Part shown: piece by piece, positions 7,569 through 15,562 of the stretch | How the letters are laid out: the number at the start of each line of letters is the position of its first letter | How positions within the stretch are numbered: position 1 is the first letter of the stretch | Source of the DNA: Ruminococcus flavefaciens ATCC 19208 | Lineage (GTDB): Bacteria > Bacillota > Clostridia > Oscillospirales > Ruminococcaceae | Assembly: GCF_000518765.1 (NCBI RefSeq) | Contig: NZ_KI912490.1 | Location: 447,700-511,699, forward strand | Length of the DNA: 64,000 bases | Direction of reading: 5' to 3' | Notes under the pieces: generated by a model | Told to the model about the DNA's origin: nothing | Database searches by the model: none | Seen by the model: only the letters and a program-made list of their open reading frames with translations | Made by a program: the position numbers and the translations under genes

Positions 7569-8531
7569 TCAATTGTTTTCTATGATCTTACTGATAATAT
7601 CAGTCGCTTTAAAGATAGCTGTTTTTTCATTAGGATTCAGGTAAACATCATTCAGCTTCAGCTTGGAATACTGCAAATACGTGTCTTCTGCCTCAGAGAC
7701 CAGAAGCTTAGTATAATAGTGTTCCCAACTGAAATATTCCGAGCTTTCAAGAAAGTCCTCCGTCTGCAATAACAAGCAGCTTTTTTCCTTCATTATCAGT
7801 AACGGTGCGTTTAATTTTTGTTATACCGCCTGCACTAACGCAGTCGATAGTATCAGGCACAACTGCTTTGAAGAAATCGTATCCTGAGTTTGAATCTTAA
7901 ACGATAACCAGTTCAGCAGGGGCATCTGTTTTGTGACCTTCAGCAGTATAAAGCTGATAGAAGGTGTTGTACGTTTTACGCATATCAGCGTATCTTCAAG
8001 AAGTATGAATACCGTATATCTCCTCAGCAGAGTAGGGGAGATTAGTAAGTTTTTCCCTTGTTATGATAACATAATAATTATTGGTCGTCTGTATTTTTTT
8101 GCAAAGTCATCGGATTTGACGATAGTATTTTCTTCATCGATGAATATGATGCTATCGCTGACGCTGTTCAGAACCGATTCCCAGTTGGAATTGTTAATGG
8201 TCAGACATCTTTTAGCACAGGATATCTCGATACCTGAGTCCGCACCAAGTCTGTCGTAAGTATCAATGAGCGATACAAGGGTGGTCTTGCCTGATTCATC
8301 GAAAAGCATGAGTATCAGCGTTTTTACTCCGCCGGACAGTTCCTTGACTGAAATTGAGCCGAGAACAGGACTGTCTATTACTCTTGCACCTGCAACGTCT
8401 GATTTGTCAATATCCTTTATCATTTTTACACTGCGAGGATAGGTGATCCACTCGTCCTCATAGGTATTATCAAAATACGTCGGAGGGTGATATATCGAAT
8501 TATCTGTATCTCCGAAAACTATTTTCAGCAT
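7569..8531 (-). pseudogene. Chimera: DUF4869 N-terminus joined to a decayed P-loop ATPase
   Basis: From ATG at 8531 the first ~78 residues match DUF4869 (YHPPTYFDNTYEDEWIT, VIDSPVLGSISVKELSGG). At DESGKTTL (around 8290-8300) the sequence switches to what looks like a P-loop ATPase that begins inside its own Walker A (SGKTTL) and goes on through SIIFIDEENTIV (Walker-B-like). That part then suffers a frameshift near 8080, in-frame stops near 8010 and 7900, and another slip near 7800, before a final piece (FSWEHYYTKLLVSEAEDTYL) ending at TGA 7569. The lesions are read directly from the sequence. Identity of the ATPase part is by pattern memory only. Not likely to make a working protein. Confidence 0.7.
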
Positions 8532-8590
8532 GACTCCACCTCTTCCGAGAGTTTATTATGTTACTATCATAAACGATTATGGCAATATTT

Positions 8591-8788
8591 TCAAGAGGCT
8601 GAGTAATTTTTCTTTGCTGTATGTACCCTTTTACAAATCTCGTCCATAGCTTTGCAGAATTCCATATCTGGTGTCAATGATTTCAGCAAGGGGTCGCCCT
8701 CTCTGATACGCATGGTTCGCCGTATTTCCTTAGGGATAACGACTCTTCCGAGATCATCTATACGTCTTACGATACCTGTTGCTTTCAT
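8591..8788 (-). CDS. AbrB-type transition regulator N-terminus with foreign tail
   Basis: ATG at 8788 has GGAGG upstream on the minus strand. Residues 1-34 (KATGIVRRIDDLGRVVIPKE, then IRRTMRIREGDPL) are a textbook SpoVT/AbrB swapped-hairpin DNA-binding domain. After GDPL the usual EI(Y/F)T... continuation is missing and an unrelated 31-residue tail follows (SLTPDMEFCKAMDEICKR). The AbrB fold needs about 45-50 residues, so the last strand may be lost. This may be a truncated, possibly dead, regulator produced by the same rearrangements seen next to it, or a variant whose new tail completes the fold. Confidence 0.6.
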   Translation of the reverse strand: MKATGIVRRIDDLGRVVIPKEIRRTMRIREGDPLLKSLTPDMEFCKAMDEICKRVHTAKKNYSAS

Positions 8789-8904
8789 AATAAAACCTCC
8801 GAAAAAATAAAGTTTGTGGGAATAGTTTGTGCATAGTTTGAAAGATTATTCATTTATGGAACTAAGCTGAAAATTAAGTTTAGAGTAAAAATCAGATAAT
8901 GTTC

Positions 8905-8947
8905 AAAGCCTCCTGTGTTGAAGCAATGCTATCAGGAGGCTTTTTTT
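8905..8947 (+). terminator. Strong orphan terminator
   Basis: AAAGCCTCCTG (8905-8915) pairs with CAGGAGGCTTT (8933-8943), followed by T-rich sequence. The nearest plus-strand gene is far upstream, so it either ends an unseen short transcript or is the remains of a deleted gene. Confidence 0.75.
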
Positions 8948-9268
8948 AATAACGGTGTAAAAAAATGATAATGTGAACAATGCATTTTAGGGATTTAACA
9001 ATTTTTGAGCAATTGCAGAAATTAAATTTTAAAGCTCCGGACATATACCATTAGTAAAATATTATTCTGAAATAATTTGGCAAAGCCGAGAGATAGGGGA
9101 GTATATGCTCATATGTCTTTTTTTATCGGCAGATATACAGAAATCAAATACGATCTTGTTTTGTCCGAATTGTAATTTTTTTAGTGCTATTTTAACAGTG
9201 ATAGCTATGGAATTTTTGTGAAAAATGCCAAAAAAAGCGGCTGTAACCTAATATGCCATTTTTTGCAC

Positions 9269-9297
9269 TTGCATTTTTTTTTGTCTGACGGTATAAT
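9269..9297 (+). promoter_or_regulatory. Promoter of the glycan operon
   Basis: TTGCAT (9269-9274) and TATAAT (9292-9297) are spaced by 17 bases, an almost ideal sigma-A promoter. Transcription would start near 9304, leaving a leader of about 230 bases before the first gene at 9533, room for an anti-termination or regulatory RNA. Confidence 0.75.
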
Positions 9298-9532
9298 TAT
9301 AAAGTGTACTGCTATGACATTATAAATCAAAAATGTTAATAAATTAATTCTTGACAGTCGGAATGCTTGGATAATAGTTGATATTGCTGCATTTCTTCAG
9401 GTGATAACAAGGCGGCGATTTTAATAACTTTCTGTCATTTAAGTCTGTCGGTATATGTTTTATTTCGCGGCAGTATATTGGGTCGGTATTTGCTGGATAA
9501 TTAGCAAAAATATAACGATTTGAGGAATACAG

Positions 9533-10819
9533 ATGTTTGTAAAAAAGAATATCATAAAACCGTTTGAAAACAAAATATGGCTTTCATCACCAACAATGCA
9601 CGGTGATGAACAGAAATGGGTAAACGATGCATTTGAAAAGAACTGGATAACTACAGCCGGTGAAAATGTCAATGAGGTTGAGAGGCTTGTTGCTGAGTAT
9701 ACAGGTGTAAAATATGCTGTGGCACTCTCATGCGGAACAGCTTCTCTCCACCTTGCTACAAAGCTTGCAGGAGAAAAGCTCTATGGACAGCCTAAGCCAA
9801 ACTGCGGAACACTTCAGGGACACAAGGTGTTTTGCTCTGATATGACTTTTGATGCTACCGTAAATCCTGTTGCATATGAAGACGGAGAGGCTGTTTTCAT
9901 TGATACAGAGCCTCAAACATGGAATATGTGTCCGAAGGCACTTGAAAAAGCTTTCGAGATATACCCTGATGTAAAGCTTGTGGTAGTTGCTCATCTTTAC
10001 GGTATTCCCGGAAAGATCGACGAGATAAGAAAGATCTGCGATAAGCATGGTGCTCTTATAGTTGAAGATGCTGCGGAGTCATTCGGTGCTAAATATAAAG
10101 GCAGGGAAACAGGCAGCTTTGGTGATTACTGTGCTATCAGCTTCAACGGAAATAAGATAATTACAGGCTCATCAGGCGGTATGTTCCTTACTAACAGCAA
10201 GGACGATGCTGACAAGATACGTAAATGGTCGACACAGAGCCGTGAAGATGCTCCGTGGTATCAGCATGAGGAGATCGGCTATAACTACCGTATGTCCAAC
10301 ATCATAGCAGGTGTTGTGCGCGGTCAGATAAAATATATTGATGAGCATATTGCTCAGAAGAAAGCAATATATGAGCGTTACAGAGAAGGCTTTAAGGGAC
10401 TTCCTGTTACTATGAATCCTTTTGATGAAAAAAACAGTGAGCCTAATTACTGGCTCAGCTGTCTTCTCATAAACAAAGAAGCAATGTGCAGGCAGGTTCG
10501 CAGTGAGAACGAGCCGATGTATATTCCCGAGCATGGAAAGTCTTGTCCTACGGAGATACTTGATACACTTTTAAAGTACAACGCAGAAGGCCGTCCGATA
10601 TGGAAGCCTATGCATATGCAGCCTATATATCGCATGAACGGTTTTGTTACCGCAAATGGCAATGGCAGAGGACAGTCTAATGCTTATATTGACCGCGGTG
10701 AGGCTGTTGATATAGGAGCAGATATCTTTGAGAGAGGCTTATGTCTCCCGAGTGATAACAAGATGACTGCTGAACAGCAGGATATAATAATCGAACTTAT
10801 CAGGAGTTGTTTTGAATAA
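9533..10819 (+). CDS. DegT/DnrJ/EryC1 sugar aminotransferase, PglE-like
   Basis: A 428-residue PLP enzyme that should turn a 4-keto nucleotide sugar into a 4-amino sugar. Seen are SCGTASLHLA (cofactor phosphate site), EDAAES (Asp179, pyridine nitrogen) and SFNGNKIITGSSGG with Schiff-base Lys208. It is longer than the usual ~380 residues, with extra sequence near residues 80-100 and 345-385. It is the first gene of the operon and is followed at once by a PglC-like transferase, the pairing seen for UDP-bacillosamine-type glycans. The partner dehydratase (PglF) and acetyltransferase (PglD) are not in the window, so the true sugar is uncertain. Confidence 0.85.
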   Translation: MFVKKNIIKPFENKIWLSSPTMHGDEQKWVNDAFEKNWITTAGENVNEVERLVAEYTGVKYAVALSCGTASLHLATKLAGEKLYGQPKPNCGTLQGHKVFCSDMTFDATVNPVAYEDGEAVFIDTEPQTWNMCPKALEKAFEIYPDVKLVVVAHLYGIPGKIDEIRKICDKHGALIVEDAAESFGAKYKGRETGSFGDYCAISFNGNKIITGSSGGMFLTNSKDDADKIRKWSTQSREDAPWYQHEEIGYNYRMSNIIAGVVRGQIKYIDEHIAQKKAIYERYREGFKGLPVTMNPFDEKNSEPNYWLSCLLINKEAMCRQVRSENEPMYIPEHGKSCPTEILDTLLKYNAEGRPIWKPMHMQPIYRMNGFVTANGNGRGQSNAYIDRGEAVDIGADIFERGLCLPSDNKMTAEQQDIIIELIRSCFE

Positions 10820-11454
10820 TGTATGCAAAGTATTTTAAGCGTATGTTTGACTTTATACTTTCGCTTGGTGCGATAATAGTTCTTTTTCCGGTCCTTTTTC
10901 TGCTCACTGTTGTGGGAGCAGTTGCAATGGGCGGTAATCCTTTCTTTACACAGGAACGTCCCGGTAAGAACGAGAAGATCTTCAAGCTTGTAAAGTTCCG
11001 TACAATGAATAACAAGAGGGATAAGCACGGAAAGCTTCTTCCCGATGAAAAGAGACTTACTTCTTATGGTAAGTGGCTCAGAAGTACAAGTCTTGACGAG
11101 ATACCTGAATTATTCAATATCCTTAACGGCGATATGTCGATTATCGGACCTCGACCATTACTTGTGAAGTATCTTCCTTACTATTCAAAGGCACAGCATC
11201 ATCGCCATGATGTTCGTCCTGGCTTAACCGGCTATGCTCAGGCACATGGAAGAAATGCATCTACTTGGGATGAACGCTTTGAATATGATCTTAAATATGT
11301 TAAGCACATTACTTTTATAGGTGATGTAAAGATCATAATAGATACTGTTAAGGCAGTTCTCAAAAAAGAGGGTATTTCTGCTGAAGGGCAGGCAACAATG
11401 GGCGACTTCATTGATTATGTAAATGAGAAAAGAGCAACTGTAAGCGAGGTGTAA
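10819..11454 (+). CDS. PglC-like initiating phosphoglycosyl transferase
   Basis: At 211 residues this is a monotopic phosphoglycosyl transferase, which moves a sugar-1-phosphate from a UDP-sugar to undecaprenyl phosphate, starting the repeat unit. It has the N-terminal re-entrant helix (about residues 10-36, with Pro24), the ERPG and KFRTM segments, the catalytic Asp93-Glu94 pair (STSLDEIPEL), and GPRPLL. This is the short PglC form, without the multi-helix domain of WbaP-type enzymes. It overlaps the aminotransferase by one base. Substrate is probably the amino sugar made by that gene's product. Confidence 0.9.
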   Translation: MYAKYFKRMFDFILSLGAIIVLFPVLFLLTVVGAVAMGGNPFFTQERPGKNEKIFKLVKFRTMNNKRDKHGKLLPDEKRLTSYGKWLRSTSLDEIPELFNILNGDMSIIGPRPLLVKYLPYYSKAQHHRHDVRPGLTGYAQAHGRNASTWDERFEYDLKYVKHITFIGDVKIIIDTVKAVLKKEGISAEGQATMGDFIDYVNEKRATVSEV

Positions 11455-11457
11455 CTT

Positions 11458-12675
11458 TTGCAGACTGAAAATTCACTTATAAGCGTTATAGTTCCAATAT
11501 ATAAAATAGATAAATACATAGGAATATGTATTGAAAGTCTTATAAATCAGACATACGATAATCTGGAAATTATACTGGTTGATGACGGTTCTCCTGACAG
11601 ATGCCCTGAAATATGCGACTTGTATGCTAAGAAGGATAAACGTATCAAAGTTATCCACAAAGAGAATGGCGGACTTGTTTCAGCGCGTAAGGCTGGATTA
11701 CTTGTTTCCAATGGTGAATATATCGGCTATGTAGACGGTGACGACTGGGTAGGAGCAGGCTTTTATGAAGCATTGTATACTGCTATTGTTACAAGTAATG
11801 CTGATATTGTTTGTGCCGGACAGAGCCGTGATCTTTTTGACAGAAGTGTACATTTTACAAACAGCTTGCCTTCAGGGATATATGAAGGTACTAAGCTTGA
11901 AGATCTGTACAGGAATATGATTTCTAACGGTGAGTTTTATCGTCCCGGAGTAACCACATATGTGTGGAACAAGCTTTTCAAAAGAGAAGTTTTAATGGAA
12001 GCTCAGCTCAATGTTGATGACAGAATCTCAATCGGAGAGGATGGAGCGGTGACTTATCCTGCATTATTAGCTTCAAGAAAAGTGTGCATTACTGATAATT
12101 GCGCATATCATTATCGTCAGCGAGAGGACTCGATGCTTAAAAAAAGTGAATCATTTGCAAATGAGGCAAAAAAGCTGAGATACTTGTATGATTATCTTAT
12201 GGATTTTGCAAAAAAGCATGATAATAAGTATGATCTTATCAAGCAGATAACAGATTATGTTCTTAGTATATGCATAATCCGTTCAGGCGGAATTCTTGAT
12301 GCAACAGTAACAGAAACTGAGTTTACCCCGTATGGTTCTAAGATCGACGGAAAGAAGATTGTGATATATAGTGCTGGAACTTTTGGCCAGCAGCTTATGA
12401 ATCGTTTCCTTGAGAACTCAAGATGTGATGTTGTTGGTTGGGTTGATGACGACTATTGGGAGTACAGGCGCTGCTGTATGGACGTTGATCCGGTTGAAAG
12501 TATCACAAAGCTTGATTATGATTATGTTCTTGTCGCAACGGTGGATAGGATACTTGCCAAGAATATTAGTAACAGACTGCTTGACTATGGAATGAGTAAA
12601 GATAAGATACTTATAGTAAGCTGTGAAGAATCTATCAGAGAAGAATTGCTTGAACGCTATTTGAATTGTAAGTAA
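11458..12675 (+). CDS. GT2 glycosyltransferase with C-terminal nucleotide-binding-like domain
   Basis: A 405-residue protein starting at TTG 11458 behind GAGGTG. Residues 8-240 are a GT-A fold: SVIVPIYK, VDDGSPD (Asp42-Asp43) and YVDGDDW (residues 92-97, metal-binding DxD). From about residue 295 a second domain begins, KKIVIYSAGTFGQQLMNRF, a Rossmann-like GxxGxxx motif followed by VVGWVDDDYWEY, as in small sugar O-acyltransferase or epimerase-like nucleotide-binding domains. It probably adds the second sugar of the repeat. The role of the extra domain is unknown. Confidence 0.85.
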   Translation: MQTENSLISVIVPIYKIDKYIGICIESLINQTYDNLEIILVDDGSPDRCPEICDLYAKKDKRIKVIHKENGGLVSARKAGLLVSNGEYIGYVDGDDWVGAGFYEALYTAIVTSNADIVCAGQSRDLFDRSVHFTNSLPSGIYEGTKLEDLYRNMISNGEFYRPGVTTYVWNKLFKREVLMEAQLNVDDRISIGEDGAVTYPALLASRKVCITDNCAYHYRQREDSMLKKSESFANEAKKLRYLYDYLMDFAKKHDNKYDLIKQITDYVLSICIIRSGGILDATVTETEFTPYGSKIDGKKIVIYSAGTFGQQLMNRFLENSRCDVVGWVDDDYWEYRRCCMDVDPVESITKLDYDYVLVATVDRILAKNISNRLLDYGMSKDKILIVSCEESIREELLERYLNCK

Positions 12676-12684
12676 GGTAAGGAT

Positions 12685-13455
12685 ATGAATGATACAGCAA
12701 TAAGAATTCTTTCCGCCAAAAACGGAGAGACCAGCTTGTTTTTTATCGGACAAGCTGGATTTATAATAAAAAGTAAAAACGGACAGCTTTTAGGCTTTGA
12801 TCTATGTCTTTCAGAGTGCGTTGAACGTGTCGAAGGGCATATGGGCTTCAAAAGACTTATACCTAAGATCCTTGAGCCCTTTGAATTAGGATTTGATTGC
12901 CTTGTAGCTACACATCCGCACTTTGATCATTTTGATATGGACGCTATACCGCAGATGATGAGTAATCATCATACAAAACTTTTTGCTTCAATAAACTGTA
13001 AAGCAGAAGTTGAGCGTTTATTGATGACGGGAGAGAATACATCTTATATCAAACCCGGAGATAGCATAGACTGCGGCGATTTCCATATTGATTTTGTTGA
13101 GTGTGATCATGGAGAAGGTGCTCCTGATGCTGTCGGAGCAATTATTACTGTGGACGGCAAAAAAATCTATATGGCAGGCGATACCTGCCTGCGCATGGAT
13201 AGAGTCAATGATCTGAAGGCTTTCGGGCAGCTCGATGCAGTGATCGGACCTATAAACGGTGCATTCGGAAATATGAATGAAAAGGAATTTGCTGATTTTT
13301 CCCATGCGCTTGGCAGTAAACTTACTATACCATGTCATTTTGGTATGTTTGCGACACATGGCGGTGATCCCGGAAAGTTCCTTGAAATAATGAAAAGTGA
13401 TTATCCTGATGATAAAGTGCTCTTAATGAGCCTTGGTGAAGGAATAATATTATAA
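12685..13455 (+). CDS. Metallo-beta-lactamase-fold hydrolase, UlaG-like
   Basis: A 256-residue protein with the HxHxDH metal site THPHFDHFD (His77, His79, Asp81, His82) and the AGDTCL segment with the bridging Asp. The overall pattern is closest to UlaG-like lactonases, which open L-ascorbate-6-phosphate. It sits between a GT2 and an ATP-grasp gene, nine bases after the first. In the operon it could hydrolyse a sugar-phosphate lactone or ester, perhaps a precursor of the CDP-linked residue. Neither substrate nor link is shown by the sequence. Confidence 0.75.
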   Translation: MNDTAIRILSAKNGETSLFFIGQAGFIIKSKNGQLLGFDLCLSECVERVEGHMGFKRLIPKILEPFELGFDCLVATHPHFDHFDMDAIPQMMSNHHTKLFASINCKAEVERLLMTGENTSYIKPGDSIDCGDFHIDFVECDHGEGAPDAVGAIITVDGKKIYMAGDTCLRMDRVNDLKAFGQLDAVIGPINGAFGNMNEKEFADFSHALGSKLTIPCHFGMFATHGGDPGKFLEIMKSDYPDDKVLLMSLGEGIIL

Positions 13456-13475
13456 GAGTATAAGGAGAAGTTGAA

Positions 13476-14768
13476 ATGGAAAAAGAATTTGAAGGCAAGA
13501 AGCTTCTGATCTTAGGCGGCAACCCGGAGACAATTCCACTGGTTGAAATAGCAAATAATTGGGGAATAAAGACAATAGTTGCTTCTGCAAGACATACTGA
13601 TCCTGCTAAGGCATATGCATGGAAGTCTTACGATTTTGAAGGACTTGATGCGGATGCTGTTATTAAAATAGCTACTGATGAAAAAGTCGACGGCGTTCTT
13701 GTAGGAGTAGCTGACATTCTTGTACCTATGTACTGCAAAGTTTGCGAAGCACTTGATCTTCCTTGCTATGCTACTCAGAAGATCGTTGATGTTTTTGCTT
13801 TCAAAGATGAATTCAAAGCAACTTGTGAGCGCTATGGCGTTCATGGTATTCCTGAGTATAAACTTGACGCAGAAATGAAGCGTGAGGATCTTGATAAGAT
13901 CAAGTATCCTGTTATGGTTAAGCCCGTTGATAACGGCGGCGGTGTCGGAATGACGGTTGCTTTCAACGAGGAGCAGCTCAGAGAAGGCGTTGCCAAGGCT
14001 CTCGATGCTTCTTATAAAAAGCGCTTTATCGTTGAGAAGTATATGCAGTGTGAAGATATGGGAATGTACTACACATTCAAGGACGGTGTGTGCAGTGCAT
14101 CATGTATCTATGACCGTTATACTACAGATGAACAGCCGGGACTCAGCAGAGTCTGCCTCGGCGGTACTTACCCTTCAAAGCACCTTAATGAATACTTTAA
14201 CCATATGCATGACAATGCACTTCGTATGTTCAGGGAAATTGGCATTGAAAACGGTATTCTTATGCTTTCAGGCTTCTATGAAAATGGTGAGTTCTATGTA
14301 TATGATACAGGTTTCCGCCTTCAGGGAGAAGCTCCTCATCTCCTTATGAAAGCTATTCATGGATTTGATCAGAGAGAAATGCTTATTCGCTTTGCTTTAA
14401 CTGGCTCTGAGGGAAGCGTTGATCTTACAAAGGATGATGATACAAGACTGCGCGGCAAGTGGGCTGCAACAAAGTGGTTCTTGCTCAAGCAGGGCAAGAT
14501 TGCCAAAATCGAAGGACTTGATAATCTCGATAAGGATAGCTGTGTAGTTGCTAATATTCAGAGACTCCATGAAGGTGATACTGTTGTTCCTGACTGGATC
14601 GGTAACGAGAAGCAGGTGCTTACAAGACTTTATCTTGTATGTGATTCTAAGCAGGAGCTTGCTGATAAGCTCAATGAATATGAGCAGAAAGTACATGTAT
14701 TTGATGAAAACGGTAATAATATGCTTCTTAAAGGATTCAATGCAGAGGAAGCACTGGAGTTGAATTAA
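13476..14768 (+). CDS. ATP-grasp ligase
   Basis: A 430-residue protein. It starts with a Rossmann-like pre-ATP-grasp domain (KKLLILGGNPETIPLVEIA), then the ATP-grasp region with YPVMVKPVDNGGGVGM (ATP-binding Lys and Gly-rich loop) and GFYENGEFYVYDTGFR (metal-binding region). The type is that of carbamoyl-phosphate synthase, PurK and PylC-like ligases, which join a carboxylate to an amine through an acyl phosphate. Within a glycan operon this suggests an amide between a uronic acid or amino sugar and an amino acid or amino alcohol. Its last base overlaps the start of the next gene (ATGA-type), so the two are coupled. Confidence 0.8.
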   Translation: MEKEFEGKKLLILGGNPETIPLVEIANNWGIKTIVASARHTDPAKAYAWKSYDFEGLDADAVIKIATDEKVDGVLVGVADILVPMYCKVCEALDLPCYATQKIVDVFAFKDEFKATCERYGVHGIPEYKLDAEMKREDLDKIKYPVMVKPVDNGGGVGMTVAFNEEQLREGVAKALDASYKKRFIVEKYMQCEDMGMYYTFKDGVCSASCIYDRYTTDEQPGLSRVCLGGTYPSKHLNEYFNHMHDNALRMFREIGIENGILMLSGFYENGEFYVYDTGFRLQGEAPHLLMKAIHGFDQREMLIRFALTGSEGSVDLTKDDDTRLRGKWAATKWFLLKQGKIAKIEGLDNLDKDSCVVANIQRLHEGDTVVPDWIGNEKQVLTRLYLVCDSKQELADKLNEYEQKVHVFDENGNNMLLKGFNAEEALELN

Positions 14769-15541
14769 TGGATACACAGCGATTAAAAGATAAGGTTATC
14801 GTAATCTCAGGCGGTACTAAAGGTGTTGGACGTGCTTTTGCTGAAGCGGCAGGTATTGAAGGTGCCAAGGTTGTAATTGGCGGACGCGATAAAAATGCAG
14901 CTGAAGAAGCAATTAATAAAATTCGTGAATGCGGTTCAGATGGCATATTTGTACAGACGGATCTTAATAGCGTTGATGACTGCAAAAATCTTTTCGATGA
15001 AGCATATAAAGCCTTTGGAAAGGTTGACGGTTTCTTCAATTATGCCGGAATTACGCCTGTATCCCCGCTTGATACATGTGACCAGAAAACCTTTGATGAT
15101 GTAATGAATATCAATTTCCGTTCTGCGTTTTTCTGTTGCCAGCAGGCAATAAAGTATATGCGTATGAATGGCGGTGGATCTATAGTACTTACCGGTTCAG
15201 CTCACGCATGGAGCGGCGAAAAGGACAGAGCTGCATATGCATGCAGTAAGGGTGTTCTCAGGACTCTTATGGAGCATATCGCTCATAACTATGCTACAGA
15301 GCATATTCGCTGTAATTATCTTACACTGGGCTGGACTCCTACTGAAGGAGAAGTAACACTTAGAAATTCTCAGGGGGAGAGCGAGGCAGAGCTGAGAGCT
15401 CGCGCAGGTGCTTATTTGCCTATGGGAAGAATGTGCGAAAAGACGGACTATCTTGAAGGTATTATATATATGCTTTCTGATGCAAGTTCAATGATGACAG
15501 GCAGCACGTTTAGAATTACTGCTGGCGAGTATATTAGCTGA
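14768..15541 (+). CDS. Short-chain dehydrogenase/reductase
   Basis: A 257-residue classical SDR. The cofactor motif SGGTKGVGRAF is at residues 14-24, NYAG at 91-94, and the catalytic triad is Ser144, Tyr157 and Lys161 (YACSK). It starts at the stop of the ATP-grasp gene and lies ahead of LicD and an IspD/TarI-like gene. A plausible role is reduction of a ketopentose phosphate to a pentitol phosphate for CDP activation, as TarJ does with another fold; this is inferred from context only. Confidence 0.82.
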   Translation: MDTQRLKDKVIVISGGTKGVGRAFAEAAGIEGAKVVIGGRDKNAAEEAINKIRECGSDGIFVQTDLNSVDDCKNLFDEAYKAFGKVDGFFNYAGITPVSPLDTCDQKTFDDVMNINFRSAFFCCQQAIKYMRMNGGGSIVLTGSAHAWSGEKDRAAYACSKGVLRTLMEHIAHNYATEHIRCNYLTLGWTPTEGEVTLRNSQGESEAELRARAGAYLPMGRMCEKTDYLEGIIYMLSDASSMMTGSTFRITAGEYIS

Positions 15542-15562
15542 AAAATTTTTAGGTGATTAATT

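Larger units (their letters stand above)
8789..9532. other. 744-base AT-rich intergenic stretch
   Basis: No convincing gene is seen. It holds the upstream side of the AbrB-like gene, a strong plus-strand hairpin terminator near 8905-8947 with no obvious gene before it, a weak ATATG/CATAT hairpin followed by seven T (9101-9124), a consensus promoter at 9269-9297, and a leader of about 230 bases before the first glycan gene. Confidence 0.6.

Noticed and set aside
9061-9140. Possible riboswitch (GGCAAAGCC segment like c-di-GMP-I)
   Set aside because: Only the GCAAAGCC piece is similar; the second conserved half and the needed stems of c-di-GMP-I are missing, and it lies upstream of the promoter at 9269, so it would not be in the glycan leader.
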